Source of the DNA: Melastoma dodecandrum
Taxonomy: Eukaryota; Streptophyta; Magnoliopsida; Myrtales; Melastomataceae
NCBI GenBank assembly: GCA_029817715.1
Contig: JARUPY010000090.1
Span: 868,001 to 932,000 of the forward strand
Direction: 5' to 3'
DNA length: 64,000 bases
The position numbers were made by a program, and so were the translations under genes. Below the pieces are notes generated by a model. That model worked only from the letters and a program-made list of their open reading frames with translations. It did not search any database and was not told the DNA's origin. Of this stretch, positions 8,359 to 17,545 are shown piece after piece (position 1 is the stretch's first letter; the number at the start of each line of letters is the position of its first letter).

Positions 8359-9606
8359 ATGCGCTCGCTTGCAGTGACAGCGGGAACTGCGCTCGTTTTA
8401 ATATACGTTACAAGCAACGCAGCTGCAGGCGCCTACCGCTTGCAGCCGGGGGATGTTGCGGAAGTCTCAGTAGTCGGATCTCCTGATCTCAAGACGCGCA
8501 CAATGATCGATTCGGAAGGGTACCTATCTGTGCCGCTTGTCCCTCAGATCAAAGTGGGGGGCCTGACTGTCGATGAGGCGCGAGGTCGCGTTGCCGAGCA
8601 GCTGTCGCACAAGATCTTCCAGCAGCGAACCGTCGACGGACGTGATTCTACGATCGCAATCGCGCCAAATACGGTTCTGCTTGCCATCGCCGAATATCGC
8701 CCGGTTTACCTCAATGGCGACGTGACGAAGCCCGGTGAAGAAGGCTATCGCCCAGGGCTCACCGTAGGGCAGGCAGTCGCTCTTGCAGGTGGCTATGAGA
8801 TCATGCGGTTCCGGACGGAAAATCCTTTCTTGCAGTCCGCCGATTTGAAGCGTGAGCACGAGACCAAATGGCTTGAGCTCACCCTGGCCAATGCCGCTAT
8901 CTGGCGGCTCAAGTCAGAGCTTGACGAAGCCGAGACCTCGTTGGAAGAGATGACGCAGTCTCCCTTGCCGGAAGCCGCTCTTCTCGACATCAGAGGCAAC
9001 GCGCGCCGGCAACTCGCGGCATCTAAGGCTAGGCAGGCGGCCGAGATCGCCTTCCTCGACCGTGCCGCGCTCAGCTCCGGCGCGGAAGCCGCCATCCTCC
9101 AAAAAAGGCAGGCACGCGAGGACGAGGGGGTCGAGAATGATCGCAAAGAAGCGGAAACGCTTAATGCTTACGTCGACCGCGGCACGCTACCCATTATGCG
9201 CCTGGCGGAAGTGCGCCGTCTTTTTATCTTATCGAGCACACAATCTTTGCAAACTAGTGTTTCGTTAAATACAGTCAGTCGGGAGCAACAAGGATACTTG
9301 CGTCAAAAGGATCGCGTCGTAGAGGAACGGCGTGCTGATCTGCTAAAGCAGTTAAATGAGGAGTATCTCAAGCGCGATGCGGCGCGGGCCGCGCTTGCGG
9401 CCGTCGGTGAGAAGATCGCCTATGTTGGGATTATCCGTTCGAGGTTAACACGCGGCCGCGGTGCCGAGCCAAGCATCATTGTTACGCATTCAGTGGCGGA
9501 CGGTGGCGGGGCAGAGAAGGCGACCGAGACGACGTTGGTCAGGCCGGGGGATACGCTGGACGTAAGTCTACAGACCGAATCGCTCGACGAACTGTCGATG
9601 AAATGA
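8359..9606 (+). CDS. ExoF/Wza-like polysaccharide export protein
   Basis: A 415-residue exported protein with an N-terminal signal-like segment (LAVTAGTALVLIYVTSNAAAG), a polysaccharide-export domain beginning YRLQPGDVAEVSVVGSPDL, an SLBB-type segment around VYLNGDVTKPGEEGYRPG, and a long alpha-helical C-terminal half with coiled-coil character. This layout is that of rhizobial ExoF rather than enteric Wza, and no lipobox cysteine is visible. It forms the periplasmic/outer-membrane export channel. ATG 8359 is preceded by GGGGAGA at 8 nt; the open frame extends to 8326 but without a better site. First gene of the rightward operon. Confidence 0.85.
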   Translation: MRSLAVTAGTALVLIYVTSNAAAGAYRLQPGDVAEVSVVGSPDLKTRTMIDSEGYLSVPLVPQIKVGGLTVDEARGRVAEQLSHKIFQQRTVDGRDSTIAIAPNTVLLAIAEYRPVYLNGDVTKPGEEGYRPGLTVGQAVALAGGYEIMRFRTENPFLQSADLKREHETKWLELTLANAAIWRLKSELDEAETSLEEMTQSPLPEAALLDIRGNARRQLAASKARQAAEIAFLDRAALSSGAEAAILQKRQAREDEGVENDRKEAETLNAYVDRGTLPIMRLAEVRRLFILSSTQSLQTSVSLNTVSREQQGYLRQKDRVVEERRADLLKQLNEEYLKRDAARAALAAVGEKIAYVGIIRSRLTRGRGAEPSIIVTHSVADGGGAEKATETTLVRPGDTLDVSLQTESLDELSMK

Positions 9607-9615
9607 AGACGTGAG

Positions 9616-10761
9616 ATGGTCACGAGACGCGACGTCTTGGCTGGCGCGGCGAGCCAACTTGCCTTTATCCCTGACCTCTGCGCGGCGGAGGCATGGACGG
9701 GGCAGCCAAAGCTCGCGCGTGGTATTAATCTCTCGCATTGGTTCGCCCAAAGCTTCGAGGCTACCACGCCATCTCATTACGCAAATTTCATTGGAGTTGA
9801 ACGACTGGCGCAACTCGCGAGATGCGGGTTCGACCACGTCCGCCTCCCGATCGATCCGGACGTGCTCTTCGAGGATGCTTCAGATACGTTGCGTCCCGAT
9901 GTCGAGGAGCATCTCGCTAAGGCGGTGGCGCTCTTGCAAGCCAATCGCCTTGCAGTTGTCATCGACCTTCATCCTGTTGGCACACAAAAGAACGTGCTCT
10001 TGAATCAGGAGGGTGCCATGAAGTTTGTGCAGCGCTGGCGCAGCTTGGCTGCCGCCGTCGCGCCGACAAACGACAATCTCTATCTCGAGGTGCTGAACGA
10101 GCCTTCTCCCCTCGAAGGCGGCGTGTGGTGGGACTTGCAAGGCAAAGCGATCGCCGCAATCCGAGAAAGCAACTCACATGTCTACATCATTGCAAACGGC
10201 GGCGCTTGGAGCGATGTAGAGGACTTGGTAAAAAATGAAGCTTATAAAGACCCAAATATTGTCTACAGTGTGCATTATTATGCACCAATTCTGTTTTCTC
10301 AGCAGGGCGAGCCGTGGGGCTGGTCAGTTCTTGGGCACATCAAAGCGCTAAGTTGGCCGCTTTCTCCAGACGAGGCTGCAAGTGCGAGCGTGGCAACAAC
10401 GGACGACGAAAGCGCTTCGCAGATCGTCCTCAACGCGGTGAAGGATGGTTCTTTCACGCGCGCACACATGGACGCAACGTTTGCCAATCTCCGACGATGG
10501 CAGTCACGTTACGGGAAGCCGCCAATCTATGTTGGGGAGTTTGGCGTAGCCGCGCTGACAACACCGCCTGATGCGCGGCTGCGATGGCTGACATCCGCGC
10601 GAACGGCGTTCGAGGCGTATGGTTGGGGCTGGGCTGTTTGGGATCTGTCACCTTCCTTCGGCTTGCTTATTGATGGGCATGCGTCCGAACCATGGCATAG
10701 ATTGATGCTCGATACTGACACGCTGACCGCCCTCGGTCTCGACGCTAACGGTCTCCGATGA
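9616..10761 (+). CDS. Glycoside hydrolase family 5 (endoglucanase-like)
   Basis: A 381-residue secreted (beta/alpha)8 glycosidase. The N-terminus begins MVTRRDVLAGAASQLAF, Tat-like twin arginine. The catalytic acid/base is Glu162 in YLEVLNEPS and the nucleophile is Glu308 in PPIYVGEFG; other GH5 marks are GFDHVRLPID, VIDLHP, and HYYAP. It probably trims or processes the polymer made by this locus in the periplasm, as GH5/GH8 enzymes do in cellulose and exopolysaccharide clusters. It lies 9 bp after the exporter and overlaps the flippase gene by four bases. Confidence 0.88.
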   Translation: MVTRRDVLAGAASQLAFIPDLCAAEAWTGQPKLARGINLSHWFAQSFEATTPSHYANFIGVERLAQLARCGFDHVRLPIDPDVLFEDASDTLRPDVEEHLAKAVALLQANRLAVVIDLHPVGTQKNVLLNQEGAMKFVQRWRSLAAAVAPTNDNLYLEVLNEPSPLEGGVWWDLQGKAIAAIRESNSHVYIIANGGAWSDVEDLVKNEAYKDPNIVYSVHYYAPILFSQQGEPWGWSVLGHIKALSWPLSPDEAASASVATTDDESASQIVLNAVKDGSFTRAHMDATFANLRRWQSRYGKPPIYVGEFGVAALTTPPDARLRWLTSARTAFEAYGWGWAVWDLSPSFGLLIDGHASEPWHRLMLDTDTLTALGLDANGLR

Positions 10762-12263
10762 ATGCGATTACTGCCATGCTTCTTGGCCGACTCCAGGCAT
10801 CGCCGTGGCCATTCAGAGTATTACGTCGACGCCTACTATCATCGAAACTGATTTTTTCAAGTGCTCCGCTGCTTGCCGCGAACGCGACAGAAGCTTTTGC
10901 TGCGCTCTTACGCAACATCATCCTCGCTCATGCCATTAGTCCGCATGACTTCGGCCTCGCACTATTTCTTATTGTCCTTATCACAATCCTCGAAGTTCTG
11001 ACTGACTTCGGGCTTCCGATCTATGCTGTTCGCACGACGATCGATTTGCCTGAAACACTAGTGATGGCAACACTGCAGAGCTTAGCTATCATTCGTGCCT
11101 CGATGATCGCGCTCGCATTGATCAGTCTGGCACCTTTGGTAGCACGGCACTTCGGTTCGCCATATCCGCTAGACGTATACGTAGTCCTGGCGCTCGTAGC
11201 TCTTGCGCGCGGCTTTGAAAACTTGGGCGTCAAGGCCATGATGCGCGAGTTTCGCTACTTCCGCGAAGCTATTACGATAGTTGTGTCTCAGCTCGTCGGG
11301 CTCGGCGTCACTGTTCTTTCCGTTTCCAGGGATCACTCTTTTACTTGCGTACTCTGGGGGCTCGGCGCTTCGGCGGCGTGCACGATTTTATTTTCACATG
11401 CTCTATCGCCTACGCCATTTCGGCTTGGCTGGAACAAAGGCGCAGCGCGGGATGCCTCGCGCTTCGGGCGCCCGCTCCTTGCTAACGGACTTGCAGTTGC
11501 CATCAGCGTCAGTGACCGCGTCTTCATCGCAACTTTCCTCAGTCCCGCTGCGCTCGCGCTCTATACGATCGCGATGGGCACGGCACAGTCGCCGCGATGG
11601 TTCGCAGTCAAGTTTCTCACGAGCGCCTTCGTGCCTGCGTTTGTTCGCACGCGACGGTCGGCCGACCAGTCGCGCAGTCTCGCCGAGATGTGGATTTGGC
11701 TTATTTCGGCTATAGCCGCAGGCTACGGTTTATGTTTGATCGCGATGGGTCGAGATGCAGTCGCTATCGTGTTCGGCGGCATATACACGCCGTCGCAAGA
11801 TTTCATTTCCCTTACTGCGATTTTAATTGCTGTAAGCTTTTTATTGCATATTCCCGTCCCTCCCTCTTATGCAGACGGAGACACAAAGGTGGTAATGTGC
11901 GGGTCCATCTTCTACGCATCTGCTATTGTCACCGCACTTGTCGCCTTGATAGCCACCAAGTCGCTCATGTGCTTTATGGTTACGGTGACGGTGGCGAATA
12001 CTGCGGGTTTGCTCCTATTGTTGCGCGTGTTCGTTCGCCGAACGGCCCATCCGCCGCACAGCTTGTGGTTACCTATATCGCTGCCGCTGGCGCTTCTCTC
12101 GAGCCTAGGCCTGCTGCCTATCGCCTGTCCAAACCTCACCCGCGTCAGCTGGCTCACGATTTGCGGGACGGGAGCCTGCGCCGCAGCGTTCGTCTATGTC
12201 CCGAAGCTTCTTAAGCTGGCAAGTGTTCAGCAAACACGATCCGCGGGAGTTGAAAGCACATGA
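10758..12263 (+). CDS. Wzx-like oligosaccharide flippase (MOP superfamily)
   Basis: A 501-residue membrane protein with about twelve to fourteen hydrophobic helices and the polysaccharide-biosynthesis/MATE-like fold. The N-terminal AFAALLRNIILAHAISPHDFGLALFLIV segment is typical of Wzx (a conserved arginine plus FG before helix 2), as is the central GRPLLANGLAVAISVSDRVF (start of the second half repeat). It would move undecaprenyl-linked repeat units across the inner membrane. ATGA overlap with the GH5 gene and with the following GT2 gene shows a coupled operon. Substrate specificity cannot be inferred. Confidence 0.85.
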   Translation: MNAITAMLLGRLQASPWPFRVLRRRLLSSKLIFSSAPLLAANATEAFAALLRNIILAHAISPHDFGLALFLIVLITILEVLTDFGLPIYAVRTTIDLPETLVMATLQSLAIIRASMIALALISLAPLVARHFGSPYPLDVYVVLALVALARGFENLGVKAMMREFRYFREAITIVVSQLVGLGVTVLSVSRDHSFTCVLWGLGASAACTILFSHALSPTPFRLGWNKGAARDASRFGRPLLANGLAVAISVSDRVFIATFLSPAALALYTIAMGTAQSPRWFAVKFLTSAFVPAFVRTRRSADQSRSLAEMWIWLISAIAAGYGLCLIAMGRDAVAIVFGGIYTPSQDFISLTAILIAVSFLLHIPVPPSYADGDTKVVMCGSIFYASAIVTALVALIATKSLMCFMVTVTVANTAGLLLLLRVFVRRTAHPPHSLWLPISLPLALLSSLGLLPIACPNLTRVSWLTICGTGACAAAFVYVPKLLKLASVQQTRSAGVEST

Positions 12264-13114
12264 CTTTGCGGCTCATCACGACCACTGACACCTCAGGACA
12301 ACGTGCGGCAGAGCTGCATCGATTGCTTGAAAGCATCGAAGCAAATATTGCAACATCCGCCCACCCTATTCACCTGCACCTGCTGCTGCAAAACCATGCC
12401 AGTGCAGAGCCGGACATTGAATTTCCAAAGTGGTGCACCATCCGAACGATGACTGAAGGCTGCTCACTCTCCGAAGCTCGCAATCGCATACTGCGAGAAT
12501 TACAATCAGATGACGTGATCGCCGACGATGACATCATTGGATTTCCTGACGATGATTGTTGGTTCCCATATGGACTCTTGGATCAGCTCGCGACTATCTT
12601 CCGACACCACGCGAGCGTTGGGCTTTTTGTCTGCAGGTGCTCCCTATGGCCTTGCGCTGGCATATTAGAGGCGTCCTTGGCGCGGACCGCGCGAATCACG
12701 GAAATCGTGCGTCTTTCATCCTCCAACAACGTGTTTTTTCGTGGCTCAGTCCTTAAGCGTATTGGATTTTTCGATGAAAAACTCGGACTCGGCACCGTGA
12801 TCGGCGGCAGCGAGGATACGGACTTCGCGATTCGCGCCAGCTTCGTCGCTGAGACTAGCGTCTTTTATGATAGTCCGCTCGTGGGGCACACAGCTCCGAG
12901 CCGTGAGACGGCCGCTCGTTATTTCCGCGGATCTCTCGTCGTCCTCGCACGATATGGCCGACGCAGCCCTGCGCTGGCGCTCGAACTGGCGCGCAAGCTC
13001 TGTGTAGGCTTGATCTTTGTGGCAAGCCGAAGGATCACTGTCACCACATTCGCTCAGTCTGTATGGTTAGCGGCGACGCAGAGTGTCGATGCGCTGTCTC
13101 GCCGAGCGACGTGA
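12260..13114 (+). CDS. GT2-type glycosyltransferase
   Basis: A 284-residue cytoplasmic or membrane-peripheral glycosyltransferase of the GT-A fold. The nucleotide-sugar site is visible in GFPDDDCWFPYGLL (DxD-like acidic cluster near residues 95-100), and the acceptor/catalytic region in FFDEKLGLGTVIGGSEDTDF, the ED motif of GT2 enzymes. The N-terminus ITTTDTSGQRAAELHRLLES is the usual strand-helix opening. It would add one sugar to the lipid-linked intermediate. Four-base overlap with the flippase gene upstream and a TGATG junction with the GT14 gene downstream. Confidence 0.85.
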   Translation: MTLRLITTTDTSGQRAAELHRLLESIEANIATSAHPIHLHLLLQNHASAEPDIEFPKWCTIRTMTEGCSLSEARNRILRELQSDDVIADDDIIGFPDDDCWFPYGLLDQLATIFRHHASVGLFVCRCSLWPCAGILEASLARTARITEIVRLSSSNNVFFRGSVLKRIGFFDEKLGLGTVIGGSEDTDFAIRASFVAETSVFYDSPLVGHTAPSRETAARYFRGSLVVLARYGRRSPALALELARKLCVGLIFVASRRITVTTFAQSVWLAATQSVDALSRRAT

Positions 13115-14118
13115 TGGTCCCTGCGACGGCATCGGCATTCTCGGCTGCTTTTGCACCACCAGCTACCGCGAAGCGTTACGAACACGCTTTTGTTGTGCAT
13201 ACTCACGCGGACGCCAAGCAAGTTGAACGCCTCGTCCGGACCCTCCGACAGACCTGTCGCAATACGTTTATCGTTGTCAGTCACGACGAGAGATCTTCTT
13301 GCCCGCCGGTAGACTTGCGATCTATCCCCGACAGCATCGTCCTCCTGGGTCCGGGTGCGCGCGAGGGTATGCCAGTCGTCGAGGCTTATCTGGCTGCGCT
13401 CCGATGGATGGAGGATCACGGCATTTTCTTCGATTGGGTCTCGAATCTCAGCGGGCAGTGTTACCCCAGTCGTTCAATGCGCGAATTTCTGGACCACTGC
13501 CGCGACACAAACGCGAATGCTTTCATCCATCACTTCGATGCTTTTCTGAGCAATCCGCCAGAAATGGTCCCCTATGATTGGCCTCCCAAGGAAGGACGCC
13601 GCCGGTACCACTATCAGTATATAAAGCTTGCGGACTCAGTACCCTTGCCTGTTCGCGCAGCGTTGCGCCCCCTGCGCGTAACGCTAGATCGTGCGTCGGC
13701 GCGCCTACGCCTCAACTTTTCCTACGGGTTGATGGTCGGACGCTATTGCGACCAGGTACCGTTCTCTCCATCCTTCCGATGCATGGCGGGCAGCCATTGG
13801 CATACGCTCGACGCGTCTGCCGCCACCGTGCTTCTTACGGTCGCATCGGAGCGGCCGGACCTTGTCGCGTTTTTCGGCACTCTGCTCCAATCAGAAGAAG
13901 CCTTCGTACAAACGATCCTCGCAAACGATCCGAGTTTGCGACTAGTGAACGACAATCTCCGCCTCATCGATATGCGAGCCGCCCGCCACGGGCGTCCGCG
14001 CGTCTTAAATGAGACTGACTTCGAAGAGATTGTCGCATCTGATAAATACTTCATACGTAAGATCGACACGCGTTCAAGGCGACTGCTTGATCGTCTCGAC
14101 GATCGCGCAGCGTCCTGA
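13114..14118 (+). CDS. GT14-type beta-glycosyltransferase (core-2/I-branching family)
   Basis: A 334-residue member of the branching-enzyme family. Visible marks are AFVVHTHADAKQVERLVRTL, FDWVSNLSGQCYPSRSMREF (the SGxxYP motif of GT14), the lysine/arginine-rich RRRYHYQYIKL, and a C-terminal GSHWHTLD resembling the conserved GSxW motif. Bacterial relatives add beta-1,6-GlcNAc or xylose branches. I place the start at ATG 13114, which forms a TGATG overlap with the GT2 stop, rather than 51 bp upstream inside that gene. It is the last gene of the rightward polysaccharide operon. Confidence 0.8.
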   Translation: MVPATASAFSAAFAPPATAKRYEHAFVVHTHADAKQVERLVRTLRQTCRNTFIVVSHDERSSCPPVDLRSIPDSIVLLGPGAREGMPVVEAYLAALRWMEDHGIFFDWVSNLSGQCYPSRSMREFLDHCRDTNANAFIHHFDAFLSNPPEMVPYDWPPKEGRRRYHYQYIKLADSVPLPVRAALRPLRVTLDRASARLRLNFSYGLMVGRYCDQVPFSPSFRCMAGSHWHTLDASAATVLLTVASERPDLVAFFGTLLQSEEAFVQTILANDPSLRLVNDNLRLIDMRAARHGRPRVLNETDFEEIVASDKYFIRKIDTRSRRLLDRLDDRAAS

Positions 14119-14258
14119 TGAAATCGAGCCGTCCAATTTGCAGCACGTCGGAGAGAACCAACGGGCTCAAAGGGAATGGCGCAGCAATGTCATTTGACAT
14201 TTATCGGCATTTCAATTCCGCAAGATTGCAATATTAACACTGTTTTTTACAAACCTCT

Positions 14259-14275
14259 TGATCTTCAAGATCAAA
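14259..14275. promoter_or_regulatory. Palindromic operator candidate upstream of TetR gene
   Basis: A perfect dyad TTGATCTTCAAGATCAA (8-bp arms, one-base centre) ends 38 bp before the TetR start codon in an AT-rich stretch. TetR proteins bind such palindromes and usually repress their own genes, so autoregulation is likely but inferred. Its 7-bp gap distinguishes it from the TTGAT-N4 boxes farther right. Confidence 0.5.
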
Positions 14276-14313
14276 AACCTGTTGATAAGTTCGTTTGATT
14301 TTGGGGTTGTGTA

Positions 14314-14952
14314 ATGCATGATCGTCGCCCCCAAGGCCGTCCTAGTCGCGGCCAAGCAGAGGTGGGTCGGGATAAAATCCTTGAAGCGCTGCGCGGCCTT
14401 CTGCGGTCCACGCGGTTCTTCGACCTGTCAAGGAAAGTTGTCGCCGCCTCAGCTGGCGTAACGCCCGCCCTCGTGTCTTATTACTTTCCACGAAAAGAGC
14501 AGCTGCTGGAAGATGCAGTGACGCCAATCATAACGAAATATCATGAAGAGATCCAATCCATCCTCGCCGCGCAAATGACACGGCATCAGAAGCGAACAGG
14601 TGTCATCAGGATTTTGATGCGAATGTATCGATGTGATGGACGCTTGTTCGACGTTTATCGTGACTTGGTCGAACGTCGGCGTTGCGCCGAAAAACCACTC
14701 GGGAGTATTATGTCGGCTTTCGCTGAGCTCTTTATGAATTCAGAAACGCAACAGGATCAACTCGACGTTGCAATCGTCTACGGCGCGATTTGGGGAATGT
14801 GTCGTTTCGCTGCCCAGGTGGAGCAAGAGCTGATGGATGAAGAACACGCTGAAAAGCTCGATCGTTCGCGGGAGCAGCTAGCAGAATCGATGATACTGCG
14901 GATTTTCAGCTCGCCGCTTACTTCGCGTGTCGATAGCATGGCAAGGCATTGA
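14314..14952 (+). CDS. TetR-family transcriptional regulator
   Basis: A 212-residue protein with an N-terminal TetR helix-turn-helix: GRDKILEALRGLLRS, then FFDLSRKVVAASAGVTPALVSYYFPRKEQLLEDAV, where VTPALVSYYF is the recognition helix and the YYF..KEQLL signature is diagnostic. The remaining 150 residues form the all-helical ligand domain. It follows the exopolysaccharide operon by 195 bp on the same strand, with its own AT-rich upstream region and a palindrome. It may regulate the nearby genes or itself; the ligand is unknown. Confidence 0.9.
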   Translation: MHDRRPQGRPSRGQAEVGRDKILEALRGLLRSTRFFDLSRKVVAASAGVTPALVSYYFPRKEQLLEDAVTPIITKYHEEIQSILAAQMTRHQKRTGVIRILMRMYRCDGRLFDVYRDLVERRRCAEKPLGSIMSAFAELFMNSETQQDQLDVAIVYGAIWGMCRFAAQVEQELMDEEHAEKLDRSREQLAESMILRIFSSPLTSRVDSMARH

Positions 14953-16178
14953 GACGAGGCCGGACGGCGTGGGCCCCGTTCGCAGCCCCCGCGCGATGCC
15001 GCTACGAAGTCGCTTTCTCCCTGGGTGATGTAATCAAATGCGCGGCCGCTCTTGCGAGCGTGGCCGACACGATGTCGCCGAGCGCCTGGATCGTCGCTTC
15101 CACGTCGCGGCATGCCTTCACAAAGCCGCGGCACGAGGATGCGTTGATGGCAGGGGGCATCGCGCGGTTCAACTCGATTTGCGCGAACGCGAGATCGGGT
15201 GAGGCAGCAAGCGCGGCACGAGGTGAAGGAAGGTTTGAGCAGCGCGGCGAGCGGGAGTTTGGCGCAGCGCGGCGGGAGAGGATGGCGGCTTCACGCATCC
15301 ATTCCGAATAGCGGCTGATGCAACAAGAACAACTCCATAAAGGTCGTACCCAAGAAAACATAAATATTGTGGCAGACTGCGACGGCCACGCTGAGATGTA
15401 AAGCTTTACGAAGCTCTGTGAGCTGAGCGATCAGCTGCGGGAGGTTAGCAAATGTACTTCTATGATTTTGACCCCAAACAGGGTCCTCGGCCTCTGAGAG
15501 CCAGAAGTGAACGGAGAGCCCAAGCGACACTCAAAGGCGTGTTCACGACGGCCCTTCGCGGGATGATAAATCCTCCGCCCAGCGCCATCGTGCTTCTCAA
15601 TGGGGGTGACGAGGTGTGGCGATGGACACAGCGCGACCACGCGCAAGCTCGAGCCGCTCGATTAAAGTCGAAGAACCTGAAGGTGGGAGGCGATCTGCCG
15701 AAATGAAAGGCATCGTTATCAACATGGTTGCGGGCGCCCTTAGCTCCGAAGCCAATGGAAATATCTGCGATCTGCGCCTTTGCGCCAGGTATGTCGAATT
15801 CGACAGCCCTGGAACATGTCGGCGTTCCCCAGCGTGAAGTCGAGCGCGTACGGAGTTTGATACGGCAGGCGATCGCTGGCCGGCAGCTCGACAGGCGCGA
15901 TCCTACCGCGGCTGTAGATGCCCCGGCCTGGAAGCTGCGACCCAACGATATCGATTTTTGTCATCCCGCGTAGCTTATTCGCGGTGCACATAACTTGCAC
16001 AAGGCAGGCTGCGAGCCAGCAACTAAGGTTGACGTGAAAATAATTTACCGGCGCTAACAATCGTGCTCCATTGGCTTAACTCGGTCGACTGTATTGCGCG
16101 GGCCCCGGAAAGACATCTCCGTGCGGGGGGCGCAATCGGTATCGCTCGAGATGTCGCCACCTAACATCGGGGGAGACT
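14953..16178. other. Gene-poor remnant region
   Basis: About 1.2 kb with only fragmentary frames. On the minus strand a 74-codon frame from 15964 to 15740 (opening MTKIDIVGSQLPGRGIYS) and a second frame below it look as though they could be two pieces of one frameshifted gene, but I recognise no family. The 15002-15361 minus-strand frame is alanine/arginine-rich and unconvincing. This zone begins the decayed mobile region that continues to 22 kb. Confidence 0.35.
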
Positions 16179-16286
16179 ATGATTCGATTCCTGGAACACG
16201 CGAGCGTACTTATCGCTCTACTCCTGGTGCCGCTCAAACTACTTCGCTACCGTGAACGGCGGAGTCGGCGCGATACACCATCCTAG
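16179..16286 (+). CDS. Small single-helix membrane peptide (35 aa)
   Basis: A 35-residue ORF starting at ATG 16179 with a strong GGGGGAGA ribosome binding site ending about 4 nt upstream. It encodes a hydrophobic segment (HASVLIALLLVPLKLL) and a basic tail (RYRERRSRRDTPS), as in small single-pass inner-membrane peptides. No homologue is recognised and it stands alone, so translation is plausible but unproven. Confidence 0.4.
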   Translation: MIRFLEHASVLIALLLVPLKLLRYRERRSRRDTPS

Positions 16287-16625
16287 CGATTTTACAAAAA
16301 TACTTGTCTTCCAAGCAAATTTGGCCCTTGATTTAGATGAAGAAAGAAGGATTGAGATGACCTTAGGCGTAATGCGAGTAGGGGTGCAAGATGAGCGTTT
16401 GGCATCAGCTGAGCCGCAAAGCCGTCGCCGCGTACGCAGAATTAACGGCGCACTAATCTCGCCGCAAGCCTCAACGCGCCCGTAAGGTTGCCGCTCAATG
16501 CAGGCCGATTGCCACTTGTCGACTGGTGCGTGCGCATCGACACGACTACAGGCGTGCATGAAGCGAGCCATGCGCTGGCAGCGCCCTAACCTCACAGCCT
16601 CCGCCGCCAATCACAGAGTAAATCG
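16287..16625. other. Intergenic stretch, no gene seen
   Basis: About 340 bp between the small membrane ORF and the methyltransferase. Frames on both strands are short and cysteine/arginine-rich without domains. No hairpin or operator stands out. Confidence 0.35.
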
Positions 16626-17312
16626 ATGCATAGCGACATCATGACGCGAATGATGAAACGCGAACGGCCGGAGGATACGGCAGTATACCAAAATTCCTTC
16701 CGCGTTCGACGAATGAGCAAGCTGCTCGCGATGATCGACGAAGTTATTACAGAAAAGGGCAATTGCAAAATCATTGACATTGGCGGTAGATTTGATTATT
16801 GGTCGCACTTGAAGAGTTTGTGGGAAGATCGACCTTTGACGGTGACGCTTGTAGACCTCAAGCCAACCGAAGTTGAGGATACGCGGTTCGTATCTATTAG
16901 AGGCGACGCATGTGATCTGTCAGAATTCGCGGATATGTCATTTGATATCGCATTTTCTAATTCGGTATTGGAACACGTTGGCACATGGAAGCACAAGACC
17001 TTGATGGCGCAGGAGGTCAGGCGGATTGCTCCACGATATTTTATACAAACACCCAATTTCTGGTTTCCAGTCGAACCGCACTTTCGATCATTATTTTTCC
17101 ATTGGCTTCCTCGGCCGGTGAGACGCTTTCTAATAATGAAACGAAACTTTGCGTTTCATAGGAAAGCAGATTGCTTCGCAGAGGCCTATAGGATCATCGA
17201 TGACGCCGATCTTCTCGACTGTGCAGATATGACCGAATTATTTCCCGATGCTCGCATTGAAAAAGAGAGGTTTGCAATAATTTTCACAAAATCATTAATA
17301 GCAGTCCGTTGA
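16626..17312 (+). CDS. Class I SAM-dependent methyltransferase
   Basis: A 228-residue protein with the Methyltransf_11-like Rossmann core. Motif I is CKIIDIGGRFDYW (IDIGG instead of the usual DxGxG), the acidic end of strand 2 is TLVDLKP, the SAM-edge residue is in RGDACDLSEF, and motif IV-like MSFDIAFSNSVLEHVGTW is typical (post-motif II LEHV). The C-terminal half (QTPNFWFPVEPHF) resembles methyltransferases in polysaccharide and lipid loci. Its codons are AT-richer than those of neighbours, suggesting horizontal acquisition. The methyl acceptor is unknown. Confidence 0.85.
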   Translation: MHSDIMTRMMKRERPEDTAVYQNSFRVRRMSKLLAMIDEVITEKGNCKIIDIGGRFDYWSHLKSLWEDRPLTVTLVDLKPTEVEDTRFVSIRGDACDLSEFADMSFDIAFSNSVLEHVGTWKHKTLMAQEVRRIAPRYFIQTPNFWFPVEPHFRSLFFHWLPRPVRRFLIMKRNFAFHRKADCFAEAYRIIDDADLLDCADMTELFPDARIEKERFAIIFTKSLIAVR

Positions 17313-17545
17313 TCTCGGCGTGTGTGCGCCGTACCACCCATTCCTTCGCGCAAGCAACCGCGCGGCGCCTACGGCCGAATGGCTCAGCGTAGACCGAATG
17401 ACTTATGCGGTGACACTCAACGCTCTGGGTCTGCTATTTCCCAGGTGTTCGACGTAAGCGGTCATTCCGCTTCCGGCCATTCTAACTTGTCCGAGCCTGA
17501 TCTCGTGTTCTCCCATCGGCCGCTTTCGGCTGCGGAGGAAAAGCG

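Noticed and set aside
15460..15945. 161-codon minus-strand ORF in the gene-poor zone
   Set aside because: No domain, shadow-like second half; at best a remnant of a broken gene.
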